Source: Prochlorococcus sp. AG-347-B23 (lineage in GTDB: Bacteria > Cyanobacteriota > Cyanobacteriia > PCC-6307 > Cyanobiaceae). Taken from it: a stretch of 64,000 nucleotides of DNA. The stretch covers positions 1 to 64,000 of the forward strand of contig QCBE01000003.1 of the NCBI GenBank assembly GCA_003281715.1, written 5' to 3'. Position numbers and translations under genes: made by a program. Below the pieces are notes generated by a model. The model was given only the letters and a program-made list of their open reading frames with translations, made no database searches and was not told the origin of the DNA. Of the stretch, positions 8,096-14,795 are shown in pieces (position 1 is the stretch's first letter; every line of letters begins with the position of its first letter).

Positions 8096-8494
8096 TTATG
8101 TATCATATTTTTCTTTCATTTCCTGAAATTTAAGGAAGGATAAAAACATTTTATAAGTTTCCAAGTTAAAAGCCTCGTTATTTACTTCATTTAAATGGGT
8201 AAAATTACTTGGAGTAAGATTATTTACTAATTTAGTATCGATTGAGGATTCTGATTTATCTATAGAAACAGCAGAATTATCAGATAAGTTTCTTGAAAGT
8301 CCCTCATGCCATTGAAATGATGGGGTTGCTTTTCCATTATTTTTATTAAATATGCCCCTTATAGAAAGTGCTTCCTCAACCAAAATACTTATTATTTTTG
8401 AATTACTTAAATTGTTCTCGATGCTCAACTTATCAATTATTCTCATAACATCTTCTCTAGGGATAAAACCAACTCTTTTTTTCTTGGTAGGCAT
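8096..8494 (-). CDS. Hypothetical protein with ribbon-helix-helix-like N-terminus (132 aa)
   Basis: The N-terminal 50 residues begin MPTKKKRVGFIPREDVMRIID, followed by NLSNSKIISILVEEALSIRG. A beta strand followed by two helices with a NLSNSKI turn resembles ribbon-helix-helix DNA-binding proteins such as CopG/Arc relatives. The C-terminal 80 residues are polar and Ser/Asn-rich, ending in a helical LETYKMFLSFLKFQEMKEKYDT. This suggests a small DNA-binding or antitoxin-like regulator, but no toxin gene is adjacent. The DNA-binding role is inferred from the pattern only, and I know of no characterised homologue. Confidence 0.7.
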   Translation of the reverse strand: MPTKKKRVGFIPREDVMRIIDKLSIENNLSNSKIISILVEEALSIRGIFNKNNGKATPSFQWHEGLSRNLSDNSAVSIDKSESSIDTKLVNNLTPSNFTHLNEVNNEAFNLETYKMFLSFLKFQEMKEKYDT

Positions 8495-8564
8495 TTATAA
8501 ATTAATTAAAGTTCAGCACTTGACTGTAATAAGTGTTGCACTATATTCATAATAAGTCAATTAA

Positions 8565-8720
8565 ATGCTAATGATTTTACCAACAACATTACTTTTAGGA
8601 GCCCTTGGATATCTTTTCTACACCTCAAAAAAAGAACTCTCACTAGATCACCATGACCATCTAGAAAAACAAAAAGAGAATGATGATTTATATAAAGATT
8701 TGGAAGATCTATTTATATAA
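8565..8720 (+). CDS. Small membrane-anchored hypothetical protein (51 aa)
   Basis: The 51-residue ORF has an N-terminal hydrophobic segment (MLMILPTTLLLGALGYLFY) followed by a charged tail with HHDH and an acidic helix (DDLYKDLEDLF). It looks like a single-pass membrane protein with a cytoplasmic tail. It is divergent from the 132-residue gene on the minus strand, whose start is 70 bases away, so the two may share a promoter region. Function unknown; the HHDH cluster could bind metal, but that is speculation. Confidence 0.6.
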   Translation: MLMILPTTLLLGALGYLFYTSKKELSLDHHDHLEKQKENDDLYKDLEDLFI

Positions 8721-8813
8721 AATTACTGTATATGCATTAAAGAACTTTGTTTCTTGACTAAAGATATACAAAACCTTAAACATAATTAGAATAATAATAA
8801 AGCTATAAATTAA

Positions 8814-9110
8814 ATGACTGTCCATCAAGATTACGAAATAAAAATCAATCTAAATGAATTGATTGAAAAGAGAATTCCATGTTGTGATTTACTTCATCCA
8901 GATCATTGTCTAACAGAACAACAAGTCTCTGAAATTGCACACGATATACGTATGGATTTAAATTTGCATGATCTTTACAAGCAAGTGGATAAACACATCA
9001 TGAATTATGTAAATGCAGCTGGTATTGATAACAAAGATCATTGGGTTGAACCTCATCTTCCAGATTTGGAGAGAGATTTAAAAGAAGAAGTAGGTATAGA
9101 GTTTGATTAA
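8814..9110 (+). CDS. Conserved-looking hypothetical protein (98 aa)
   Basis: A soluble, acidic 98-residue protein. It begins MTVHQDYEIKINLNELIEK, then has CCDLLHPDHCLTEQQVSEIA, a His-Asp rich middle (HDLYKQVDKHI) and an acidic C-terminus ending EVGIEFD. Three cysteines and six histidines are concentrated in the first 70 residues, which might coordinate a metal, but no known motif fits. Codon use and composition look like a real gene. It has no tight operon partner; the previous ORF ends 93 bases upstream and the next plus-strand ORF is over 300 bases away. Confidence 0.75.
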   Translation: MTVHQDYEIKINLNELIEKRIPCCDLLHPDHCLTEQQVSEIAHDIRMDLNLHDLYKQVDKHIMNYVNAAGIDNKDHWVEPHLPDLERDLKEEVGIEFD

Positions 9111-9130
9111 ACTTTACTCCTAAAAAAAGA

Positions 9131-9280
9131 TTAATATATGTATTTTTTTTCTAAATCATCTATTAATTTATAAATACTTTTAGCTGATCTTTTTCTTTTT
9201 TTTAAAATTGTAAAAAATATAGATCCAATCAATAATACAAAAATAGGTGTGAAAATAATAATTTCATGTTTCATAACCAT
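9131..9280 (-). CDS. Small single-pass membrane protein (49 aa)
   Basis: The 49-residue ORF starts MVMKHEIIIFTPIFVLLIGS, continues through a hydrophobic helix of about 20 residues, then a strongly basic cluster (ILKKKRKRSAKS in essence) and a short helix DDLEKKYIY. The topology expected from the positive-inside rule is N-out with the basic tail in the cytoplasm. It converges on the 98-residue gene, ending 20 bases from it. Function unknown. The combination of a clean helix and basic tail makes it more credible than other ORFs of this size. Confidence 0.55.
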   Translation of the reverse strand: MVMKHEIIIFTPIFVLLIGSIFFTILKKRKRSAKSIYKLIDDLEKKYIY

Positions 9281-9446
9281 CAAACATAAATATATTATAT
9301 AAATTATTAAAAACTCTGAATCAATAAAATAGGTACTTTATACAAATATATTTCACTATAAACAATTAAGATTTTTTATAAAGAAGTGAAAGAAATAAAA
9401 TTTTTTGTAAATTATGTAGATATAAATTTTTAATTCAATAAAGATA

Positions 9447-9629
9447 ATGAATAATTATTTTGCCTTAACAGTAACTGAGATGGGGATCGGTAAAATAGAG
9501 TTAGTAGTTATTGTCGCAGTAATTTTAATATTTCCAATTTTATTTGTTTATGCATCTAAAAACCTAGATGCTAAAGGTGTTTTCGAATGGATGATGGAGA
9601 AACCCAATGATTGGATAGGTAAAAAATAA
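9447..9629 (+). CDS. Small membrane protein (60 aa)
   Basis: The 60-residue product has a short N-terminus (MNNYFALTVTEMGIGK), one long hydrophobic helix (IELVVIVAVILIFPILFVYA) and a C-terminal amphipathic segment (NLDAKGVFEWMMEKPNDWIGKK) rich in Trp and Lys. It is a likely single-pass membrane microprotein. The flanks of about 150 bases upstream are AT-rich without a named promoter. No family recognised. The ORF is clean, with a well defined start and stop. Confidence 0.65.
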   Translation: MNNYFALTVTEMGIGKIELVVIVAVILIFPILFVYASKNLDAKGVFEWMMEKPNDWIGKK

Positions 9630-9651
9630 GCCTTTAACAATTTACATTTTT

Positions 9652-9993
9652 CTAGTTAAATTTTAAATTTTCTAAATTACTTAAAGCAAAATCATAAACC
9701 TGGCAATTATTTTCTAAATCATTAACTATTGAATTTTTTAATAGAGAATAATCTATCAACTTATTGAGTTTATTATTTTTAAATTCCTTGTTAGTTTCTC
9801 CAATAGCAAATGCCAAAGCTCCCTCATAAGAAATACCGAATTTGGTAGTGTTGCAGTAAGTTCTAGTGAATTTGTTAGAAATCTTTATAGTATACTTTTC
9901 AAGAGTCTTAGAAGAAGTATCTAATGAGTAAACTGGACTAATAAATAGAAAAAGCAAAGTTAAGGTGAATATCGCAAAAACGCTTTTGATCAT
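9652..9993 (-). CDS. Exported hypothetical protein (113 aa)
   Basis: The N-terminus (MIKSVFAIFTLTLLFLFISPVYS) is a classical Sec signal peptide with a probable cleavage after VYS near residue 23. The mature part of about 90 residues contains two cysteines (TYCNTTKFGISYEGALAFAI and NNCQVYDFAL) that could form a disulfide in the periplasm or thylakoid lumen. The KFGISYEGALAFAIGETNKEF segment looks conserved in style. Function unknown. It converges on the 60-residue gene with a 22-base gap. Confidence 0.75.
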   Translation of the reverse strand: MIKSVFAIFTLTLLFLFISPVYSLDTSSKTLEKYTIKISNKFTRTYCNTTKFGISYEGALAFAIGETNKEFKNNKLNKLIDYSLLKNSIVNDLENNCQVYDFALSNLENLKFN

Positions 9994-10099
9994 AATATTT
10001 CAAAAATTGCAAATTTAATATAGTTTAAAATTTAACTCTGCCGACTATGTTTTATTAAAAATTATAGAAATTAAAAATTTATTAACTAAAACAGCTATT

Positions 10100-10195
10100 T
10101 CATATTTTGGATGATAAAAACTCTCTAAATGAGTATTTTATAGTTTGAATTTTTTTGGGTAATTTTTTTAAAAAACGCCTAAATGCTTTTGGCAT
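10100..10195 (-). CDS. Possible basic peptide (31 aa)
   Basis: A 31-codon ORF begins MPKAFRRFLKKLPKKIQTIK and ends YSFREFLSSKI. It is strongly basic and can be drawn as an amphipathic helix, so it could be a nucleic-acid- or membrane-binding micropeptide. It lies upstream of the exported 113-residue protein on the same strand, about 100 bases away. Support is only its composition and clean start, and a chance ORF cannot be excluded. Confidence 0.3.
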   Translation of the reverse strand: MPKAFRRFLKKLPKKIQTIKYSFREFLSSKI

Positions 10196-10202
10196 AATAA
10201 AA

Positions 10203-10298
10203 AATCCATATCAATAATTAATAGTTAACAAATAATACATGGATATTCAATAAATAATTATCCAAAAATAAGTAAATTAATTATTAAATATATGGATT
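10203..10298. repeat. Inverted 9-base arms in an AT-rich intergenic stretch
   Basis: AATCCATAT at 10203-10211 is matched by ATATGGATT at 10290-10298, and a second smaller pair (TGGATA and TATCCA) lies between them near 10250-10264. The arms are far apart and AT-rich, so a stable structure is uncertain. Apart from the 31-codon ORF at 10100-10195, the interval 9994-10360 holds nothing else I can name. Confidence 0.3.
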
Positions 10299-10360
10299 GA
10301 GCTATGGAAATGTATTTAAACATGAATTATTGTTTAATTAAGTATAAATATAAAATTAAT

Positions 10361-10555
10361 ATGGCACTACCAGAACTTATTTATGCTCCTATAGATGGAG
10401 GAACAATACATAGATATGAAATTAGTGGTGGCAAGAGAAAATTTTTAAGATTTATAGGTTGTTATTTGGGTCAATGTAATTTCCACAAAAATATTGATGA
10501 TGCTATTGATTACATAAAAAATTTGAAAGAATCACAAAAGATACAAAAAACATGA
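10361..10555 (+). CDS. Small hypothetical protein (64 aa)
   Basis: I chose the ATG at 10361 (MALPELIYAPIDGGTIHRYE) over an in-frame ATG at 10304 because the upstream 19 residues are low-complexity Asn/Tyr/Lys and do not look like protein. The 64-residue product has a beta-strand-like ISGGKRKFLRFIGCYLGQC core with two cysteines and an amphipathic C-terminal helix (NIDDAIDYIKNLKES). The style suggests a small folded protein, but no domain is recognised. The next gene starts 160 bases downstream. Confidence 0.65.
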   Translation: MALPELIYAPIDGGTIHRYEISGGKRKFLRFIGCYLGQCNFHKNIDDAIDYIKNLKESQKIQKT

Positions 10556-10714
10556 AATAAAGATACATATAGATACGATAGAGACTCAATATTTTTAGAT
10601 AACTAGATGATTATTGCTACAAATAATAGAGAATTTTCTTTTTATAAGAAATTGATTATTTACTTGGGTTATAGTTCCGAAAGATAAACAGTCAATTAGA
10701 AAAGAAATTAATTT

Positions 10715-12037
10715 ATGGAAAACAGACAAATTAATTTTTTTAAATCAAAAGACTTAAATACCGTTCTTAAGCCATTTAAAAAAGGAACGGTAGTAAAAAT
10801 TGACTCGTTTGATATTAGAGAAAATCAAAATGAATTAAAAATAGGTTTATTTGGTTGGTATGCAATTTGTCCTTCGAAAGAACTAAAAAAAAATAAGCTA
10901 TATTATTTTTCACTCTATGATGAGCCTCTTGTTCTTTATAGAGATGAAAATGAAAGCGTTAGGTGCATTAAAAATATTTGTCCACATAGGGGGGCCTCTT
11001 TTTTTGAAGGAACATTATCAGATGGATTAATAACCTGTCCATATCATGGAGCTAAATTCTCATCTGGTGGAAGTTGCCAAAATCTCGATAGAATAACATG
11101 CAGACATATAGTAGATAACAACTACGATAACTACGCCAAAAGAATTCACTTATCTCAATACAAAGCTTTAGAGAAGAATGGATATATCTTTGTACATTTT
11201 TCTAAAAAATCTGACACTGATTTAAACAACATAAGCGAAGATGCACCAATAAGTAACTATGAATTATATGAAAATGGTTTTACGCATAAGGATTATGTAT
11301 TTGAAGAGGTACTAGTCGACTTTAAATGTGATTGGTCAAGAATAATTGAAAATCACTTAGATATCCTTCATCTTTTTTGGGTACATGGCGATACAATTCC
11401 TGATAAAGATGTTAATAAAAACGTTCTAGTAAGTTTTAACCAGACAATTAATGTTACTCCTAAATACATTGAAAGTATTTATTTCTACAAGAATAAACCT
11501 ACAAAAGAATTCATCCGGATTAAATATTTACCACCAGGAAGGATATTAATCTATAAAGGTGATCCCTCCACAGCTAGATATTTACAAGTTTTAGATCATA
11601 TTCCACTAGGAAATAACAAAGCAAGAGTAATAGTACGACATTACAGGAAATTTTTAAAAAATAAACTACTTAATAACCTCATGTTGTTTAAAGAGAATCA
11701 AAAAAAGATTTTTTATAAGATATTTGATGAGGATTATATGATTTTAAAAACACAGACATATAACCACAATATGGGATTTATAAGTAAGGACGAAATAAAA
11801 TTATTGGGAGAAGATAGAATAATAAATTATTTTTGGAAATGGTACAAAAAGTCTGAAGATAAAGATGAACCATGGAAAAATAATATAAAAACCCGAAATC
11901 TTGATGTATATGACAAAGTGATATTGAAATATCCACCTGAGATAAAGAAATTAGAAATTGCAAATAATATAGATATTATTAGAAAAACATTTGTAAGATT
12001 TGCTGCTCCGCTTATATTTTTTATGTTAATAATATGA
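10715..12037 (+). CDS. Rieske-type oxygenase (Lls1/pheophorbide a oxygenase-like)
   Basis: The 440-residue protein has an N-terminal Rieske [2Fe-2S] domain: C89-x-H91 within ICPHRGASF and C108-x2-H111 within TCPYHGAKF. A mononuclear iron motif follows, N213 then D216-x2-H219-x4-H224 (ENHLDILHLFWVH). This is the layout of ring-hydroxylating and PaO/Lls1-type oxygenases that take electrons from ferredoxin. A hydrophobic C-terminus (FVRFAAPLIFFMLII) suggests membrane attachment, as in chlorophyll-catabolic relatives. The substrate cannot be read from sequence. It is the first gene of a tight operon with a 33-residue membrane peptide and an ABC ATPase, and it needs five or more iron-ligand residues in an iron-related neighbourhood. 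Confidence 0.85.
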   Translation: MENRQINFFKSKDLNTVLKPFKKGTVVKIDSFDIRENQNELKIGLFGWYAICPSKELKKNKLYYFSLYDEPLVLYRDENESVRCIKNICPHRGASFFEGTLSDGLITCPYHGAKFSSGGSCQNLDRITCRHIVDNNYDNYAKRIHLSQYKALEKNGYIFVHFSKKSDTDLNNISEDAPISNYELYENGFTHKDYVFEEVLVDFKCDWSRIIENHLDILHLFWVHGDTIPDKDVNKNVLVSFNQTINVTPKYIESIYFYKNKPTKEFIRIKYLPPGRILIYKGDPSTARYLQVLDHIPLGNNKARVIVRHYRKFLKNKLLNNLMLFKENQKKIFYKIFDEDYMILKTQTYNHNMGFISKDEIKLLGEDRIINYFWKWYKKSEDKDEPWKNNIKTRNLDVYDKVILKYPPEIKKLEIANNIDIIRKTFVRFAAPLIFFMLII

Positions 12038-12040
12038 TTT

Positions 12041-12142
12041 ATGAAGAAAGTAAATAGACCTTCATGGTTGAATTGGCTTTATCTTTTTATATTTATTTTA
12101 AGCTCAATTCAATTGATTATATTTTGGAGTAATAAGTTTTAG
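12041..12142 (+). CDS. 33-residue single-pass membrane peptide in the Rieske operon
   Basis: An ATG 3 bases after the Rieske stop opens a 33-codon ORF: MKKVNRPSWLNWLYLFIFIL, then SSIQLIIFWSNKF. It is basic at the N-terminus and hydrophobic from about residue 10 to 29, so a single membrane helix is expected. Its TAG (12140-12142) overlaps the GTG start of the downstream ABC ATPase at 12142, a coupled arrangement that strongly supports translation. It could anchor or modulate the oxygenase or the ATPase. No family is recognised. Confidence 0.65.
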   Translation: MKKVNRPSWLNWLYLFIFILSSIQLIIFWSNKF

Positions 12143-12930
12143 TGCTTAAAAAATTTTGGTTTGATGCAAAAAATATAAATTGTTTTAAAAATGGCTATGG
12201 AGTAATTACAGATTTAAATTTAAAGTTAGCATATTCAGAGAATGTAATATTAATTGGACCAAATGGTTCAGGTAAATCATCCTTAATTGAAATAATTAAT
12301 AGAAACATTTACCCAGTAGTAGCTAATGAATCGAAACTGAAGATATTTGACGAAGAACTTATAAATTTATGGGAACTAAGAAAAAAAGTAAGTACGGTAA
12401 ATAATGATATAAAAAATAGAATAAATCCAAATTTACAAGTTTTTGATTTAATTTTAAGTGGACTATATGGAAAATATTGTTACGTACAAAATAAATCTGA
12501 AAGAGATTCTTATAAGGTGGAAAAAATCATGAAGAAAATGAATATATCTAATTTATCTAAAAAGAATTTTTCATATTTATCAGATGGAGAAAAACAAATT
12601 TCTCTCATTGCTAGGGCATTAATCAAAAATCCAGAAATCTTAATCCTTGATGAACCAATTGCAAATTTAGATTATAAATCAAAGTTTTTTGTAGTTGATA
12701 AGGTTAATGAATTAGCAAAATTAAATACCAAAATTTTATGCGTCACTCATGATATTTCAACGATTACAAAAATTTATGACCGGGTCATAATGCTAAAAGA
12801 TGGTAAGATAATCGCTGATGGAGATCAAAATACGGTTATTAATAGTGAAAATCTTAATAAGTTATATGGTATTCAAGTAAAGGTAACTAATAATAATGGA
12901 CATTGGAATATAAACAGATTATCTAAATAA
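12142..12930 (+). CDS. ABC-type ATPase with ModF/YlmA-like sequence
   Basis: A single 262-residue ABC ATPase begins with GTG at 12142. Walker A is GPNGSGKS (residues 39-46), Walker B is ILILDEP and the switch His is in VTHDIST. The signature is YLSDGEKQ instead of LSGGQ, and the usual Q-loop glutamine is replaced in STVNNDIKNRINP. These features and VFDLILSGLYG recall the stand-alone ATPases related to ModF and YlmA. No permease gene is adjacent apart from the 33-residue peptide, so a transporter role is not assured; it may pair with membrane proteins elsewhere or act as a non-transport ATPase. Its 3' end overlaps the convergent zinc-ribbon gene by 8 bases. Confidence 0.85.
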   Translation: MLKKFWFDAKNINCFKNGYGVITDLNLKLAYSENVILIGPNGSGKSSLIEIINRNIYPVVANESKLKIFDEELINLWELRKKVSTVNNDIKNRINPNLQVFDLILSGLYGKYCYVQNKSERDSYKVEKIMKKMNISNLSKKNFSYLSDGEKQISLIARALIKNPEILILDEPIANLDYKSKFFVVDKVNELAKLNTKILCVTHDISTITKIYDRVIMLKDGKIIADGDQNTVINSENLNKLYGIQVKVTNNNGHWNINRLSK

Positions 12931-13111
12931 CAATTATGAAAATAGCTATCGCAATAGCAAGAAATACTAAATTTTTACTTTTAAAAAAAGAAGAGGATTT
13001 TTTTTTGAATGAAGAAGATCCACATTTAGAGCACACAATCCTTCCTCCTAAAGATCGATCTGAGACGAATGAAGAACTTCCACAATTAAAGCAAACTCTA
13101 TTTACGCTCAT
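12923..13111 (-). CDS. Zinc-ribbon protein with C-terminal membrane anchor (62 aa)
   Basis: Two CxxC-type knuckles, CFNC and CSKC, spaced 19 residues between first cysteines, form a zinc ribbon, and a serine/lysine-rich linker leads to a C-terminal hydrophobic helix (NLVFLAIAIAIFIIVI). This is a tail-anchored zinc-ribbon layout. Iron or zinc binding is possible through the four cysteines; the partner is unknown. It converges on the ABC ATPase (8-base overlap) and its promoter region faces the regulator gene beginning at 13260, so the Fur-like sites at 13188 and 13233 lie between two divergent genes. Confidence 0.7.
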   Translation of the reverse strand: MSVNRVCFNCGSSSFVSDRSLGGRIVCSKCGSSSFKKKSSSFFKSKNLVFLAIAIAIFIIVI

Positions 13112-13187
13112 TTAAAATAAAATATTTAAAATTCTACCTAAATTATATTCATAAATACTTTGTAAAGAAAAACATCAGATATGTGAT

Positions 13188-13206
13188 GATAATGAGAATC
13201 TATTGC
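13188..13206. promoter_or_regulatory. Weaker Fur-box-like site
   Basis: This 19-base segment starts GATAATGAGAATC and matches the Fur consensus GATAATGATAATCATTATC at 14 of 19 positions. It lies 77 bases upstream of the zinc-ribbon start (minus strand) and 53 bases upstream of the regulator start. The better site at 13233-13251 is 26 bases away, so the pair could bind Fur cooperatively. Confidence 0.45.
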
Positions 13207-13232
13207 AATAAGTAATTTTTTAGTGCATAATT

Positions 13233-13251
13233 GATAATAATTCTCATTATC
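13233..13251. promoter_or_regulatory. Fur-box-like operator upstream of Crp-family regulator
   Basis: The segment GATAATAATTCTCATTATC matches the classical Fur box at 16 of 19 positions and is nearly palindromic (GATAAT...ATTATC). It ends 8 bases before the ATG at 13260, so bound Fur would cover the start of transcription. A CATAAT -10-like element sits at 13225-13230. Iron repression of the regulator is the natural inference. Confidence 0.65.
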
Positions 13252-13259
13252 ATAAATTA

Positions 13260-13847
13260 ATGAATTTCCATAGTTATGGAGACTCTCCGTCAAAATCAGT
13301 AAGGATAATAACTGGACAATCCGTATTAATAGATCCTGCATCAAGACCAAAAGGGACATGCCTAGAAGTTGAAAGTGGAATTGCAAGAGTTTATTGTCCA
13401 TGTGAGGAAACTGAAGGAATGACACTCGCATTTTTACAATCAGGAGATCAATTAAGAACCGAACTTTTATGTAGCGAAGGTGTCTGTGTAGAAGCACTAA
13501 CAGATTTGTCTTTTCACAGCAATGTAAATATTGACGAGAATATTGGTTTCGATGCAGTAAATGAATGGACTTTGCAACTCCTTAGGATTAGACACTTAGG
13601 AAATGCAGAACAGCGATTACAAGCGTTGTTTTCAATACTAGTAAATCGTCTAGGGAGAAGATGTGGTCAATGGTGTGAGTTACCTTTTAGGTTGACTCAT
13701 GAAAGGATTGGTGAATTAATCGGTTCTACACGAGTAACATCAACAAGATTAATTTCTAAATTAAGATCATCTGAGTTATTAATAGCTCCTATTGGAACCC
13801 AAACAGTTAGTGTTGCTCCTTCTTTTATTGAAACATCGCCACTATAA
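13260..13847 (+). CDS. Cys-rich Crp/Fnr-family transcription regulator
   Basis: The C-terminal 60 residues contain a Crp-type winged helix-turn-helix (LTHERIGELIGSTRVTSTRL then ISKLRSSELL, about residues 145-172). The N-terminal part reads as a shortened effector domain. Seven cysteines, at residues 34, 46, 48, 71, 76, 135 and 139, are arranged as CxC, Cx4C and Cx3C, which raises the possibility of a metal or Fe-S sensor; this is not known for the family member itself. Length of 195 is shorter than NtcA (about 223). Two Fur-box-like sites precede it. The 96-residue ORF that follows starts 4 bases after its stop. Confidence 0.88.
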   Translation: MNFHSYGDSPSKSVRIITGQSVLIDPASRPKGTCLEVESGIARVYCPCEETEGMTLAFLQSGDQLRTELLCSEGVCVEALTDLSFHSNVNIDENIGFDAVNEWTLQLLRIRHLGNAEQRLQALFSILVNRLGRRCGQWCELPFRLTHERIGELIGSTRVTSTRLISKLRSSELLIAPIGTQTVSVAPSFIETSPL

Positions 13848-13851
13848 AAAT

Positions 13852-14142
13852 ATGAAGGAATCACAATCACTTACTAACAACTTGTTAATGGAAGTTGAAA
13901 TTTTATCGAATAGACTCAGAAATATCAAGCAATCCTACAAATCTACAGGAAATAAAGCATTGAAGGGAAGGTTATTTTCTGAAAACAAAAATCTTTTTAA
14001 AAGAGTTAATGAGATTTATAAAATAGCTGAGCTCTTAAATAAAAACAATACTGAGAATATTAACTTTTCTAATTTACTTGTTGAAATAACGAAAAGAACA
14101 TTGAATGAAAATAAATTTGAAAGTAATCTATTTTTTCTTTAA
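13852..14142 (+). CDS. Hypothetical coiled-coil protein (96 aa)
   Basis: I took the ATG at 13852, 4 bases after the regulator stop, rather than a TTG at 13792 that lies inside the regulator gene. The protein is helical and Asn/Lys/Leu-rich (NNLLMEVEILSNRLRNIKQ, then FKRVNEIYKIAELLNKNN), so a coiled coil is likely. There is no catalytic motif. The tight spacing suggests co-transcription with the Crp-family regulator and therefore iron control. Its last 15 bases overlap the convergent ferritin gene. Confidence 0.7.
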   Translation: MKESQSLTNNLLMEVEILSNRLRNIKQSYKSTGNKALKGRLFSENKNLFKRVNEIYKIAELLNKNNTENINFSNLLVEITKRTLNENKFESNLFFL

Positions 14143-14682
14143 ATCACTATCTATCAATAGGATTGCAGAGGGTTGATTAGAAGCAAACTTTACTTTACCA
14201 AGTATGTTTGCGAATTCATCTTCTGATTTAGTTTGAGCCTCAATGATTGGATCTAAAAATACGTTAGTTCTTGTATCTGAAATTCTTTCTGAAATAGAAT
14301 AAAGTTGTTGCAGAGATGAAGTTAAATCAGCCTCCATGTTGAAAGAATAAGAAATCAGATCCTCTATTGAATCCCATGCTTGAACTGGTGCAGGAATTTC
14401 ATCTAATTTTACGCTTTGTCCTCTTGCGATTAAGTAATCTGCAAATTTCTGCGCATGTTCCATTTCACCTTGTGATTCACTTAGAAAATGAGAAGCGAAT
14501 CCATTTAAATCACGTTCTTGAAACCAGAGGTATATAGAAAAATATTGAACATTTGCATATCTTTCCATTGTTAAGTGTTCAAAAATATTATCTAATAAAC
14601 TTTTGTCAATTGGCTGTGCAACAGCTCTTCCAGATGGACCAAAATTAATTAATTTCTTTAACTTTAGATTATTTTCTTTCAT
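14128..14682 (-). CDS. ftn: Ferritin
   Basis: Ferritin stores iron by oxidising Fe(II) at a di-iron centre inside a 24-mer shell. The 184-residue product has the four-helix bundle signature: E40 in LTMERYANVQYFSIYLW, E73-x2-H76 in EMEHAQKFADYL, and later Glu/Gln ligands around EAQTKSEDEF. An N-terminal extension of about 25 residues precedes the first helix. The stretch matches ferritins of marine picocyanobacteria in style. It lies between the regulator block and the Fur-box-like site at 14767-14785, which is about 85 bases upstream of its start and could serve it as well as the 40-residue ORF. Confidence 0.9.
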   Translation of the reverse strand: MKENNLKLKKLINFGPSGRAVAQPIDKSLLDNIFEHLTMERYANVQYFSIYLWFQERDLNGFASHFLSESQGEMEHAQKFADYLIARGQSVKLDEIPAPVQAWDSIEDLISYSFNMEADLTSSLQQLYSISERISDTRTNVFLDPIIEAQTKSEDEFANILGKVKFASNQPSAILLIDSDLKKK

Positions 14683-14766
14683 TGCTATATAAGAAACTAA
14701 TTAAATAATACAACATTTTGTATAAATTAGTAATTAATTAATCCTTTAAATTAAATTAAATAATAT

Positions 14767-14785
14767 GATAATGAAAATCAATCTC
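14767..14785. promoter_or_regulatory. Fur-box-like operator upstream of a Cys-rich micropeptide
   Basis: The segment GATAATGAAAATCAATCTC matches the Fur consensus at 16 of 19 positions, with a perfect left half-site. It ends 10 bases before the ATG at 14796, the same spacing logic as the site before the regulator gene. It also lies upstream of the ferritin gene on the other strand. A regulatory role is inferred from the sequence. Confidence 0.6.
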
Positions 14786-14795
14786 AATACTATAA

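Noticed and set aside
7909..8106. 65-codon minus-strand ORF between two small genes
   Set aside because: Overlaps both the 104-residue gene start and the 132-residue gene end in another frame; composition does not look like a folded protein.
8352..8552. 66-codon plus-strand ORF
   Set aside because: Antisense to the 132-residue gene, which has the better start and composition.
6661..10300. Possible small RNAs or tRNAs in the gene-poor region
   Set aside because: No tRNA-like T-loop sequence and no Yfr/cyano-1-like stem-loop was found by eye; only weak AT-rich inverted repeats were seen.
10304..10360. Upstream in-frame ATG extension of the 64-residue gene
   Set aside because: The extra 19 residues are low-complexity; the ATG at 10361 gives a coherent protein.
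10607..10687. 26-codon plus-strand ORF (starts MIIATNNREF) before the Rieske gene
   Set aside because: Very short, with no motif, coupled partner or upstream signal; likely chance.
13138..13497. 119-codon minus-strand ORF
   Set aside because: Overlaps the Crp-family regulator and its Fur-like operators; Leu-rich shadow frame.
13792..13851. Upstream TTG extension of the 96-residue coiled-coil gene
   Set aside because: It lies inside the regulator coding sequence and adds a Leu run that looks like a frame shadow.
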